NCBI RefSeq assembly: GCF_947331815.1 | Contig: NZ_OX373462.1 | Span: forward strand, 2,051,040-2,115,039 | Source of the DNA: Cyanobacterium sp. uoEpiScrs1 | Lineage (GTDB): Bacteria; Cyanobacteriota; Cyanobacteriia; Cyanobacteriales; Microcystaceae | Direction: 5' to 3' | DNA: 64,000 nt | Part shown: positions 19,462 to 28,575 of the stretch, in pieces | How positions within the stretch are numbered: position 1 is the first letter of the stretch | Layout of the letters: each line of letters starts with the position of its first letter | Notes under the pieces: generated by a model | What the model was told of the DNA's origin: nothing | Seen by the model: the letters and a program-made list of their open reading frames with translations, nothing else | Database searches by the model: none | Made by a program: the position numbers and the translations under genes

Positions 19462-20238
19462 ATGAAAAAAATTTGGTTAATTGGAGGAACAAAAGATAGT
19501 GTCAAGATTGCTGAGTCCATAGTTTCAGAAGAACTAACTTGTATCATAACTTTGGCGGCAAAAAATACCAATATTTCTTACCCCATAAGCTCTTATTTAA
19601 CTATCAAAAGAGGTATTCTAAATCTAGAAAAAATTCGTCTCTTATGTCAACAAGAAAAGATTATTGCTATCGTAGATGCTTCTCATCCCTATGCAGTACA
19701 AATTTCTCAGCAAGCAATTACTATTTCTCGAGAAAATCATATACCCTATCTCCGTTATGAACGAGCATCCCTTTCTCCCTCTTCTGAAATTATTACTCTC
19801 GATAATTTTGAAACTTTGGTCAGGGGAAATTATCTTCGAGGAGAAAGAACTTTATTAACCATTGGCTATAAAGCATTACCATTATTTAAAATGTGGCAAA
19901 ATGACGCTATTTTATTTGCTCGTATTCTTCCTAAAAGAGAATCATTAGAAGTGGCCATAAAAGCAGGGTTTAGTCATAAGCGTTTAATTGCTTTGCGCCC
20001 TCCTATTAGTGCAGAGTTAGAGGAAGCATTATGGCGGCAATGGAATATTTCTTTAGTTGTTTCTAAAGCGTCAGGAAAACAGGGAGGGGAATCAATAAAA
20101 AGATTAGTAGCTATCAAGTTAGGGGTAAAAATAATTATTATTAAAAGACCCTTAATTAATTATCCTAAACAGACAAATAAAATGTCTGATATAATGAAGT
20201 TTTGTTGTCAATCATTACTGAATAATATTGATATATAA
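19462..20238 (+). CDS. cobK: precorrin-6A reductase
   Basis: A 258-residue CobK/CbiJ protein that reduces precorrin-6A (or its cobalt form) with NADPH in corrin-ring synthesis. The N-terminal nucleotide-binding GGTKDS is at residues 8-13, VDASHPYA at about 71-78, TIGYKAL near 133 and the C-terminal VVSKASGKQGGESIK near 199. Length is normal. The gene is solitary, with gaps of over 1.1 kb on both sides, unlike the operons seen in many bacteria. Together with cobQ and cobU in this window it indicates retained corrinoid synthesis. Confidence 0.92.
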   Translation: MKKIWLIGGTKDSVKIAESIVSEELTCIITLAAKNTNISYPISSYLTIKRGILNLEKIRLLCQQEKIIAIVDASHPYAVQISQQAITISRENHIPYLRYERASLSPSSEIITLDNFETLVRGNYLRGERTLLTIGYKALPLFKMWQNDAILFARILPKRESLEVAIKAGFSHKRLIALRPPISAELEEALWRQWNISLVVSKASGKQGGESIKRLVAIKLGVKIIIIKRPLINYPKQTNKMSDIMKFCCQSLLNNIDI

Positions 20239-21333
20239 AAATACTACATTAAGTATCAATATTAATATATATATACAATAAATATATTATTACAGCTATT
20301 TTATTTCTTAAAGACTTAAATATTTTTAACGAATAAATTGTTTATAAAGTAAATATTGAGTTAGTAAATATTGAGTTAGTAAGTATTAAATATACTAGTT
20401 GAATCGTGTACTTTATTAACTGAATAGTACTAAAAAGGCTAATATTCTTTTTTGGAAAAATAACTATAGTAAAAATACTCAAAATCATTTGCCCATCCTA
20501 CTTTAAATTGATTTGACAAAATTTAAAGTAGGATGGGCTGATTGAAGTAACCTGAATAAATAATTTTCCCAAACAGAAGCTGATATTATTGACAATAAGT
20601 AAGAATACATAATTAAGCAGTAGAATACAAGTATAAGTTAAGTTTATTCAACTAATATAAATGATCCTTAATAAACTTTAGTATATAAAAATGTCGTAAA
20701 TTTATGTATATAATTTATAGCTAAATTAAACTTTTTATAAATAAAATTTTTGTATTTTCTTACAGAAAAACTATTTAAAGTTAAATATGGTTATTAAGAT
20801 ACTTGATTAATATTTATGATTATTTCCTGAACTACCAATAATAGTATTTATCCCCTTATACTATTGTTGGTAACAAACAGCAAATATTTATATGGAACAT
20901 AAAATATTTGCTATATCAGCTCTTTTTGAATTAGAGAAATGCTGATACTGATACTATTTAAATTTTAAACTAACTATATATTCATTGTAGAATTTTATCA
21001 ATAATTATTTTAAGAATAAATTTATTCTTAAATATGTACTGGTTTTTATTGCCCAAAAAGTGACTTCTAAAAATAATAAAACAGTATAATATAAATTGTT
21101 TAGTACAACAAATTATTAAAAAATAAATTTATTTTTTCAGAAAAAAGGATATTTTATATATCTACAATATTGTTTATCTGTAGGTAAAGACCTTAGGAAA
21201 TTGCCAACAAGTCTTATTGTTTACTAAAGATTTATCATTGATGAATGACAAACGTTAAAGACCCAATAATATTTTCCCTAACTACCAAAAATCACTTCAC
21301 TTTGTTCTTCGCTAAAATTTTTTGCAATAAGAC
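20239..21333. other. 1.1-kb gap with a strong hairpin and a tandem repeat
   Basis: It holds a 15-bp tandem repeat (GTAAATATTGAGTTA twice, 20349-20378, then a partial copy) and the 18-bp hairpin at 20491-20538. No coding sequence is recognised. Confidence 0.55.
20491..20538. repeat. perfect 18-bp inverted repeat, 12-nt loop
   Basis: GCCCATCCTACTTTAAAT at 20491-20508 and its exact reverse complement at 20521-20538. The GC-rich foot stands out from very AT-rich flanks. It lies 250 bp past cobK, possibly a distal terminator or a mobile palindromic repeat. Confidence 0.85.
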
Positions 21334-21363
21334 TTGATCTAATAGAGCATTTTGTCCTATAAT
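21334..21363 (+). promoter_or_regulatory. promoter of tRNA-Ser(GGA)
   Basis: A -35 element TTGATC (21334-21339), 18-bp spacer and consensus -10 TATAAT (21358-21363), ending 19 bp before the tRNA. Confidence 0.65.
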
Positions 21364-21382
21364 CGTTAGCTGTAGACTACCT

Positions 21383-21469
21383 GGAGAGGTGGCCGAGTGG
21401 TTGAAGGCGCAGCACTGGAAATGCTGTTTAGGGGTAACCCTAACGAGGGTTCGAATCCCTCCCTCTCCG
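21383..21469 (+). tRNA. tRNA-Ser(GGA)
   Basis: An 87-nt class II tRNA. The acceptor arms GGAGAGG and CCTCTCC pair fully, with G as discriminator. The anticodon stem CAGCA/TGCTG encloses loop CTGGAAA (anticodon GGA, reading UCC/UCU). It has a long variable arm and GGTTCGAATCC in the T arm. CCA is not encoded. Confidence 0.97.
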
Positions 21470-21863
21470 TAGATAGATTTAGCAACTAAAGAATTAGCTA
21501 AGGTTACTGTTTTAATATTCTATTCTCTGGAGGATAGTTAGCCTCGTCCCTATCCTAAATTGTGACCGACGTTATCGTAACTTACGATAACGTCGCAGAA
21601 TGAGTGTCTTTATAGCCAAATACTATCCATTAGGAGCATAAACAAGAATGACTTTCTCTCTACTAAAGTTGCTCATCACCTCTTTTCGGAGCCCTCTAAT
21701 TCAAAAAAGAAAAACTCTTGTAGGGAGGTTATTGCCCATACTTATCCATTTTCTAAAAGTGTTAGATTGTTAAATAGCAAATTTTAGAAAATAAAATGAA
21801 TTTGAATGTCCTTAAAAAATTGTGTAACAAAAGGGACTTTACTTACTTATTATTTTTTAATAA
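21470..21863. other. gap downstream of tRNA-Ser (0.39 kb)
   Basis: It contains the hairpin at 21567-21595 (CGACGTTATCGTAA, single C, then its exact complement, 14 bp). That hairpin is richer in GC than its surroundings and could terminate the tRNA transcript, though no T-run follows. Confidence 0.55.
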
Positions 21864-22103
21864 TCACCAAATAGGATCGGAATAAATATAAATTTTTAAA
21901 TGATCACTGCCAGCTGGAATCACATTAACACAAGAACAAACAGGACTTCCATTCTCTAATTCTACCTCACAAGCATGGCAAGACCCCATTAAACATCCTG
22001 TGGGAATAAATACTCCCGCTCGTTGCGCTACGTCTAATATAAGTTCACCTGGTTTGGCTTCAACAATAATTTCATTGGGAATAAATCTTACTTTAACTAT
22101 CAT
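21864..22103 (-). CDS. small [2Fe-2S] ferredoxin-like protein
   Basis: A 79-residue protein with a beta-grasp ferredoxin pattern. Cluster ligands are Cys37, Cys42 and Cys45 (GCLMGSCHAC) and a fourth at Cys58 (or Cys56). The short distance to the last Cys resembles short ferredoxin domains more than photosynthetic PetF, where it is about 29 residues. It lies 35 bp downstream of cobQ on the same strand and probably shares its transcript. It may pass electrons to a cobalamin-pathway step or to another enzyme; this is inference from position only. Confidence 0.85.
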   Translation of the reverse strand: MIVKVRFIPNEIIVEAKPGELILDVAQRAGVFIPTGCLMGSCHACEVELENGSPVCSCVNVIPAGSDHLKIYIYSDPIW

Positions 22104-22138
22104 AGTTTTTTAAAGTTTAAAGATTAGCAATCCATCAA

Positions 22139-23623
22139 CTAATGTAACACGGGTTTTAAGTCAACAAATTCCTCCACTAAATCAGCTAGTGAGTCAATAT
22201 GAGCATCCCGTTGTTCACAGTAATTACTAATCTCTATAGGCAAGGTAGATAAACCACGGCGTTGACACAAAAAATTCAACCAAGTTCGTCGCCAGACTCC
22301 ATTATTGAATAGTCCATGCAAATAACATCCCCAAACAGAATAGGTATCATTAACAAACCCTAAACTATAATCATCAAATAAAGAATGTAAAGTTGTAGTT
22401 TGCCCTCTGTTTTGAGACTTAATTAAATAAGTAATTCCTTGATGAATTTCATATCCTGCTACGGCTAAACCAGATTTGGGGTAATTAGATATTACTTGCC
22501 GTTGACGAGAGATTTTTTTAGGGGTAATGATTGTTTCTGTAGGAAGTAGATTTAAACCTAAGCAGGAATCTTTATCCCCCTCTAACCGATCGGGATCGAA
22601 TATATGTTTGCCTAGCATTTGAAATCCGCCACAAATCCCCAAAATAATGCCTCCTAACTCTATATAATCTTGTAGTTGTTTAGCCATCCCACTTTGATGA
22701 AGTGTAATCAAGTCAGCGATAGTAGTTTTAGAACCTGGAATAATTACCGCGTCGGGACAGTTTAAAGGGTCTTGGATATTAAGATAGTTTAAAGTAACTG
22801 TCGGTTCTGCATCCAGAGGCTCAAAATCTGTAAAATTTGCAATATGAGGTAAGCGGATAATATTAATAGTTAACTCCCCTTTTGTATCCGAAGATCGCCT
22901 ATCTAATAAATTCAAAGAATCTTCTGAAGGAAACACAATATCCTGCCAGGGAATAACTCCCAAAACAGGAATTCTAGTGTAATTTTCTAACCACTTAATT
23001 CCTGAATCTAATAATGAACGTTGTCCCCGAAACTTATTGATGATAATACCTTTAATTAAAGCTCTTTCTTCAAGCTCAAGAAGTTGTAAAGTTCCCACAA
23101 CATGGGCAAATGCTCCTCCGCGATCAATATCTACTACTAAAATAGTTGCTGCATTTAAATAGCGGGCAATCCTCATATTTGTTAAATCTCGGTGTTTCAG
23201 ATTTATTTCAGCAGGACTTCCAGCACCTTCACAAATGATAAAATCATATCTTGTTCTTAGATGCTCAAGACATGATGTAATAGTATTCCATCCCTTATCA
23301 AAATATTTTTCATAATATTCGGCCGCATGGGTTGTCCCTACCATATCCCCCTTTATGATGACTTGCGCAGTCATATTTCCTTGGGGTTTAAGTAAAATAG
23401 GATTTATTTCTACTGTAGGAGTGATTTTGGCCGCCCACGCCTGTACTGCCTGGGCATGTCCAATTTCTCCACCCTCAGGAGTGACATAGGCATTCAACGC
23501 CATATTTTGTCCTTTAAATGGGGTTACATGCCATCCCTGGCGAACTAAAATTCGACAAATGGCTGTAGTTAGAAAAGATTTTCCGGCATGGGATGTAGTT
23601 CCTACCACCATAATAGATTTCAT
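22139..23623 (-). CDS. cobQ: cobyric acid synthase
   Basis: A 494-residue CobQ/CbiP glutamine amidotransferase that amidates four side chains of adenosylcobyrinic acid a,c-diamide using glutamine and ATP. The N-terminal ATPase domain begins VVGTTSHAGKS (residues 6-16), with CEGAGSPAEINL at 131-142. The C-terminal glutaminase domain has its nucleophile at Cys331 in LGICGGFQMLG and the paired His in the CYLHGLF region. Length and motifs are complete. The probable operon order is Npun_F0494-like gene, cobQ, ferredoxin, with 69- and 35-bp spacers. Confidence 0.97.
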   Translation of the reverse strand: MKSIMVVGTTSHAGKSFLTTAICRILVRQGWHVTPFKGQNMALNAYVTPEGGEIGHAQAVQAWAAKITPTVEINPILLKPQGNMTAQVIIKGDMVGTTHAAEYYEKYFDKGWNTITSCLEHLRTRYDFIICEGAGSPAEINLKHRDLTNMRIARYLNAATILVVDIDRGGAFAHVVGTLQLLELEERALIKGIIINKFRGQRSLLDSGIKWLENYTRIPVLGVIPWQDIVFPSEDSLNLLDRRSSDTKGELTINIIRLPHIANFTDFEPLDAEPTVTLNYLNIQDPLNCPDAVIIPGSKTTIADLITLHQSGMAKQLQDYIELGGIILGICGGFQMLGKHIFDPDRLEGDKDSCLGLNLLPTETIITPKKISRQRQVISNYPKSGLAVAGYEIHQGITYLIKSQNRGQTTTLHSLFDDYSLGFVNDTYSVWGCYLHGLFNNGVWRRTWLNFLCQRRGLSTLPIEISNYCEQRDAHIDSLADLVEEFVDLKPVLH

Positions 23624-23692
23624 AAATTTAGCTAAACCTATAATTGAAAATGTAAGTTTTCTGCCCGGCTACGTCCACTATTTTTTATCTTT

Positions 23693-24112
23693 TCAAAATA
23701 AGAAAAGACGAAACCAACGAGTTAATCTATTTAATAAACAATTCCAGTATGAAGGTTGAGATATTTGTTTCTCTTGGCTTTCCCACTTAGCGATAACCAT
23801 TCGCCCTAAGGGGGTTAAACGAAAACTATCGGTGATTCCTTGTCCATCAACTTCCCTTCGTAAGATACCAACATTAATTAACCATATTAAATCTCTTTCG
23901 ATTTTTTGTTCCGAAAGAAATTTCTGAGTATATTTTTCTTGAAGACTAGTAGATTGAGCAATTTTAGATAAAGAAACACTATTTGCTCTCATTGCAATGA
24001 ATAGGGATAACTTAAATGGAGTGCAAGACAAAGCTCGTTCAGCTCGCTTTAGAGTCTTGCTAGAATATTTGATATCTGAGGAAGTCAGGGGTCGAGTTGA
24101 AGAAACAGTCAT
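23693..24112 (-). CDS. cyanobacterial Npun_F0494-type protein of unknown function
   Basis: The product is about 139 residues from ATG 24112. A GTG eight codons upstream (24136) is an alternative start, but conservation seems to begin near SSDIKYSSKTLKRAERAL. The core IAMRANSVSLSKIAQ and LIWLINVGILRREVDGQGITDSFRLTPLGR look like a winged-helix DNA-binding fold. The tail is rich in Trp, Arg and Phe. It belongs to a family restricted to cyanobacteria, as I recall it. It is the first gene of the cobQ cluster and divergent from bcp, so it could be a local regulator. That role is unproven. Confidence 0.75.
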   Translation of the reverse strand: MTVSSTRPLTSSDIKYSSKTLKRAERALSCTPFKLSLFIAMRANSVSLSKIAQSTSLQEKYTQKFLSEQKIERDLIWLINVGILRREVDGQGITDSFRLTPLGRMVIAKWESQEKQISQPSYWNCLLNRLTRWFRLFLF

Positions 24113-24218
24113 GAATAATTTGTAAAAATCCAACACTTTTATTATTAAGTATGTTCAAGGGGCATGAAAAATTTTATGATCAAAACTAATAAACTTTCAC
24201 TCTAAGGATTTAGAAACT

Positions 24219-24653
24219 ATGGTTTTATCTATTGGAAGCATTGCACCAAACTTTACCACTATAGATGATGAGGGTAGAACTATTTCCCTATCCGACTTTA
24301 AAGGTAAGGTTGTTGTTATATATTTTTATCCTAAGGACGATACTCCTGGTTGTACCAAGGAAGCGAAAGGTTTCCGAGATAATTACAATCATTATCAGAG
24401 TAGGGAAATAGTTATTTTTGGAGTTAGTATGGACAACCGAGTCTCTCATCAAAAGTTTAAGGAGAAGTATGGATTACCTTTTCAACTCTTAGTTGACTAT
24501 GATGGAAAAATTACTAAAGCCTACGATGTAGATGGGGGTGGGTATTCTAAGCGTACCACTTATATCATAGATGCTGAAGGGAAAATTAACTACGTAGATG
24601 AAAAAGTAAAAACTGATAGCCACGCCCAAGATATTTTGACAACACTTAAGTAG
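24219..24653 (+). CDS. bcp: thioredoxin-dependent peroxiredoxin (Bcp/PrxQ family)
   Basis: A 144-residue peroxiredoxin reducing H2O2 and organic peroxides in the cytoplasm. The peroxidatic Cys45 lies in PKDDTPGCTKEA. The resolving Cys usual five residues on in PrxQ is Lys50, so this is the one-Cys form. VSMDNRVSHQKFKEKYGLPF and the C-terminal HAQDIL match cyanobacterial homologues. It is divergent from the Npun_F0494-type gene and followed by a small palindrome and a tRNA on the opposite strand. Confidence 0.93.
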   Translation: MVLSIGSIAPNFTTIDDEGRTISLSDFKGKVVVIYFYPKDDTPGCTKEAKGFRDNYNHYQSREIVIFGVSMDNRVSHQKFKEKYGLPFQLLVDYDGKITKAYDVDGGGYSKRTTYIIDAEGKINYVDEKVKTDSHAQDILTTLK

Positions 24654-24668
24654 ATAAACCGTTGAGAT

Positions 24669-24683
24669 GTGGGTTATACCCAC
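24669..24683. repeat. small palindromic repeat GTGGGT-TAT-ACCCAC
   Basis: A 6-bp GC-rich stem with 3-nt loop, just after bcp. A near copy (GTGGGC TAT GCCCAC) follows dapL at 58258-58272. It is either a weak terminator or a relic of a short interspersed palindrome common in related genomes. Confidence 0.6.
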
Positions 24684-24706
24684 CTTAAAAAATTATATAA
24701 TCGTAA

Positions 24707-24793
24707 CGGAGAGAGAGGGATTCGAACCCTCGTCTGAGTCGCCCCAGAAGCGGTTTTCGAGACCGCCGCATTCAACCACTCTGCCATCTCTCC
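24707..24793 (-). tRNA. tRNA-Ser(CGA)
   Basis: An 87-nt class II tRNA on the minus strand. The acceptor GGAGAGA pairs with TCTCTCC, discriminator G. The anticodon loop CTCGAAA (anticodon CGA, codon UCG) sits on stem GCGGT/ACCGC, and a long variable arm is present. CCA is not encoded. A TATAAT -10 element (complement of 24816-24821) lies 23 bp upstream. Confidence 0.97.
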
Positions 24794-25272
24794 AGAGTTG
24801 AGGTTTCTCGTTCCTATTATATAATGAAAGGGAAGAGCAAAACTCTGTCCATAATTAATAAAATTTTGTGTAGCTAAGAGGCCAGTTTTTGGTGTGTATT
24901 TTTAGCGATTTACTAATCTAATAACATATTAGACAATTTTCTCATATGATTACATTATGTTTCTTTGCAGTAATGGTCGACTTATAGTTGATAATGCTCG
25001 ACGATTGCTACCTGTAGTCAGGAGAAAAGGTAATAAAGAAATAAACGGATGTATCACTAATGTTGTGTGAATACTTGACCTCCTGCACTATTACAGTAGT
25101 GTCATGATTTAGTGATTATAAATATTATCACCTACAAAAGTATTATATTTTTTAGATTTATAACATTGAAAAGATTACTCCCTGTAATTAAATAAATAAG
25201 AATAACTGACAAGTAGAGCTCAGCAGAAAAGCATGCTTACTTAACACATGCCACTTATTAAAATTTATAAAA
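24794..25272. other. gap between tRNA-Ser and helicase (0.48 kb)
   Basis: It holds the tRNA promoter and a short hairpin (CACTA TTACAG TAGTG near 25086). No gene is seen. Confidence 0.5.
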
Positions 25273-28185
25273 CTAAATTGGAAACCTTTTGAGTTTAGTT
25301 ACTGCATTTTTAGCTAGTCTATTAAGATAGTCAGAAGTATTTGGGATTTGGGGAATTTGCAAAAGAATATCAATAGTTCGTCGCAATAAACGCACTAAAT
25401 CTCCTTCGTCAAGACTCGTATTTTTACATAGTTCCTGCCAATCTGTTCCTAAGGCCCATTGTTCAATTACTCCTGTTAATCCTAACTCCAACCACACTGG
25501 GATAGTAATATCATACTGAGACTGAGATTGAAAGAGAAGACGACGAATTTGCTTTAAACTCACCCCTTTTTCATTCGAATAGTCAAAAAGATCTAAAACT
25601 TCTGGAGAGGGTGAGTAATTAGTCCAGGTGTCAGGACGTAAGTTTTCAGTAATTAATGCACTGACTACAGCACCTAAGTGATGAGGTTCTAAACGTTCAA
25701 GAGATCCCGACATAACTACCAATCCTAACCACAGTTCATTTTCTCCCCGAATGGCAGCACAGGCTTGGCCTAGAGGCGTGGGTTCATAACCATCGAATGC
25801 CTTGAACTCCCGTAAAATATCAATTAAATTAAGAAATTCTTCCCAATAATAAGATTGACGAGATTGAAGTTTGTGAAATTTGACATGGCTAATATGGAGT
25901 TGTTCTCGTAATTTTAATCGTTGGCGGTGCAGTTTCAACAAACGGGTCGGATTTTTCTGTTGAGAGAGGGGATGAATATTTAGTTTTTTTTGAATGTTAT
26001 CAATACGTTGCTGTTGTTCGATAACTTCTGGGGCGATATTTAAAGAAAAAGCATAATTACTTATCTGACTACGTATCTTTACAGAAGACTCATCGCTTTT
26101 ATAACTTTTCCCAACGGGAAGAGTATCAATATCTGGCAAATTTAGTTCCTTAACTGCGTTCAGGGATAGAGAGAAACCGCTAATGTCAACTACGTCACTA
26201 CGTTTTACTCTATACCAATAGTTATCTTCCCCTAAACATAGATAATCATAGGATTTTCCTGATCCAGGAACTATTGCTACTAAGACGGCTAAGTGAGGAC
26301 TACTTAATTTTAGCTGTTTTCCTTTTAGATAAAGAATGTCCCCTAAATTTAACTGATCTAATTTAGAAGAGATCTCCTGTTTACGGGTTCTCTCTGCTTG
26401 CTGCTGTAAAGTTTTTAGTAATCGCTGTTCTTCTTTAAGATGGGCTTTAAGTTTTTCATAAGTAAAGAGTTCGGTTTCTGTTAGTCCTGCTAAATCAACA
26501 TCCACTTTTGTTAATTTAGTAGTTAAATTAACAATATTCCGTTGTTCAGGTTCCAATTTTAATTGGGCTAAATATTCTGCAAAACTTCTTTCTAGTAAAT
26601 GTTTAGCTTCATCTAAAGTGTGTTTTTGTAAGAGATTTAAAACCATACCATAAGATGGAGTAAAACAACTCTGTAGAGGATCAGAATCAGCTATTGCCAA
26701 GTAAGCAGCTTCTTTTGCCCCCTCAAAAGGAGTTTGTACTGTGATTACATGACCAACTTCATCCATTCCTCGTCGTCCTGCTCGGCCTGCAATTTGCAAA
26801 AATTCGGATGGAGTTAACATACTATGCCCATTGTCAGTCCGTTTAGAAAGAGCGGAGATCACTGTAGTTCGCGCCGGCATATTAATTCCTGCTGAGAGAG
26901 TTGCAGTAGCAAATACTACTTTAACTAAACCTGCCTCAAACAATTGCTCCACCAATTCCTTCCAAACGGGAAGAATTCCTGCATGGTGAGCGGCAATGCC
27001 TCTAGTCAAAGGTTCAAGTTGCTCACCTCTGACTAATTGACAATTCTTAGCTAATAATTGAAATAGATAGATTTTAGCTTCCTCATCTTTTCTTAAATAG
27101 TCAAACAACTCTGCATTAGAGGACGGATTAGATAAAAAATCTAGTAAAGGTTGGTACAAGAGATAATTTTTAACTTTAATTAACTGAAGTAAGTTTTCTT
27201 GAAGGGGAGTGTTTTTGGAGAGAAAAAATGTTAATAGATTGTATTGTAGAGCACGAGCTTCTTCTGGTGAAACTAAAGTTAAACTATCAAGTCTTTGTAC
27301 TGATTGATCACACCCTCGACGACTAAAAATGACATAGATAGCAGGAAATAAGTTCTGTTTATGAAGTTGCCTAATGACTGTCATTAGGTTAGGACAATCT
27401 TCACGTTTAAGTCGCCGCTTTTTGTTTGGTTGTCCCTTTGATTTTAAACAAGGATTGAGGGCATTTTGTTTATGATTTAGTAGTGGATAAAGTCCTGTTT
27501 TACTACTGAAATAAAATCGTAGGGGAACCGGACGAAAATCAGAATTTATCAACTTACATAAACTAACTGCATCAGTCTTTAGTTTGATACCGGGAGCAGT
27601 TTTTCTCACTTGGTTTATCCAACTAGTTAAATCTTTCGGGTTGCCGATAGTAGCTGACAAGGCAACTAATTGGATATTGGGAGGACAATAAATAATCGAT
27701 TCTTCCCAGACTGTTCCACGATCTCGATTACTGATGTAATGGCATTCGTCTAAAATTACAGTGGCTACATTTTCTAGAGATGTTCCCACTCGCCCTATAG
27801 GAGTTTCGTAAAGCATATTACGGAAAATCTCAGTAGTCATAATGACAATAGAGGCATCAGCATTAATTACAATGTCTCCTGTGATCAATCCCACGAGGTT
27901 TTGCTTATATGGGTCTAACCCAAGACAAAATTTATCTTGAAAATCGCGAAATTTCTGATTTGAAAGAGCTTTCAAAGGGGTAGTATAGAAAACACGCTTA
28001 CCCCTTTCTAGGGCATGATAAATCGCATACTCCCCAATAACGGTCTTTCCTGAACCTGTAGGAGCACAAACAACAACAGATTTTTTCTCTGTCAGAGCTA
28101 TGATCGCTTCTTTTTGAAACCTATCTAGTTCAAAAGGGAAAAGCTTATCTAAATTTAATGGATACGAATCTAATGGTTGTTTCAC
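25273..28185 (-). CDS. Ski2/Mtr4-like DExH-box RNA helicase
   Basis: A 970-residue superfamily 2 helicase. Motif I is APTGSGKT at residues 41-48, motif II DECH at 146-149, motif III SATIGNP near 176, and motif VI QIAGRAGRRGMD near 467. A long C-terminal region with an internal coiled stretch (about 550-600) and a DSHCT-like end places it with cyanobacterial relatives of Ski2. Such enzymes unwind structured RNA to feed decay or processing. The substrate here is unknown. It is a large intact gene in a region losing genes, so it is probably under selection. Confidence 0.9.
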   Translation of the reverse strand: MKQPLDSYPLNLDKLFPFELDRFQKEAIIALTEKKSVVVCAPTGSGKTVIGEYAIYHALERGKRVFYTTPLKALSNQKFRDFQDKFCLGLDPYKQNLVGLITGDIVINADASIVIMTTEIFRNMLYETPIGRVGTSLENVATVILDECHYISNRDRGTVWEESIIYCPPNIQLVALSATIGNPKDLTSWINQVRKTAPGIKLKTDAVSLCKLINSDFRPVPLRFYFSSKTGLYPLLNHKQNALNPCLKSKGQPNKKRRLKREDCPNLMTVIRQLHKQNLFPAIYVIFSRRGCDQSVQRLDSLTLVSPEEARALQYNLLTFFLSKNTPLQENLLQLIKVKNYLLYQPLLDFLSNPSSNAELFDYLRKDEEAKIYLFQLLAKNCQLVRGEQLEPLTRGIAAHHAGILPVWKELVEQLFEAGLVKVVFATATLSAGINMPARTTVISALSKRTDNGHSMLTPSEFLQIAGRAGRRGMDEVGHVITVQTPFEGAKEAAYLAIADSDPLQSCFTPSYGMVLNLLQKHTLDEAKHLLERSFAEYLAQLKLEPEQRNIVNLTTKLTKVDVDLAGLTETELFTYEKLKAHLKEEQRLLKTLQQQAERTRKQEISSKLDQLNLGDILYLKGKQLKLSSPHLAVLVAIVPGSGKSYDYLCLGEDNYWYRVKRSDVVDISGFSLSLNAVKELNLPDIDTLPVGKSYKSDESSVKIRSQISNYAFSLNIAPEVIEQQQRIDNIQKKLNIHPLSQQKNPTRLLKLHRQRLKLREQLHISHVKFHKLQSRQSYYWEEFLNLIDILREFKAFDGYEPTPLGQACAAIRGENELWLGLVVMSGSLERLEPHHLGAVVSALITENLRPDTWTNYSPSPEVLDLFDYSNEKGVSLKQIRRLLFQSQSQYDITIPVWLELGLTGVIEQWALGTDWQELCKNTSLDEGDLVRLLRRTIDILLQIPQIPNTSDYLNRLAKNAVTKLKRFPI

Positions 28186-28575
28186 TCAAGTTATAGAATT
28201 AAATATCAAAGGCTCATACTTCTTTCTCCATTCTATTACGGTGGTTGGGGAATAAATACAAGAATGACACTTGTACAAACATATTATTGGTGAACTGCTG
28301 CTTAATGATTTAGTAGATAGCCATGACTGTCGCTTTAACCTATTAAACTAAGCAGCAGGCAGGTTTCCCCGGACTGTTATTTTGTTATGAAAACCTTATG
28401 GCTAAATAAAGATTTGAGGATAAAACTGAGGTAACATGTACAGGATGTATTTTAAACTTAACTATTCTTAGTTTAACTCTAACTCTTTGTATTTTTACTT
28501 ATTTAAATATTCGTTATTTATATTTTCTTAAAACCATCAATTTTCCAGAATTTATAACTAAAGCACATTAGTCTA
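28186..28575. other. gap between helicase and mnmE (0.39 kb)
   Basis: This should hold the helicase promoter (minus strand). No gene, tRNA or strong hairpin is recognised. The base composition is a little less AT-rich at 28210-28390, which may be old coding sequence. Confidence 0.45.

Noticed and set aside
19539..19858. Two short plus-strand frames overlapping cobK
   Set aside because: Out-of-frame shadows of cobK, which shows the conserved GGTKDS, VDASHPYA and SKASGKQGG motifs.
22104..24218. Cobalamin riboswitch near cobQ
   Set aside because: No B12-box-like sequence or room for the fold is seen in the short spacers or in front of cobK or cobU.
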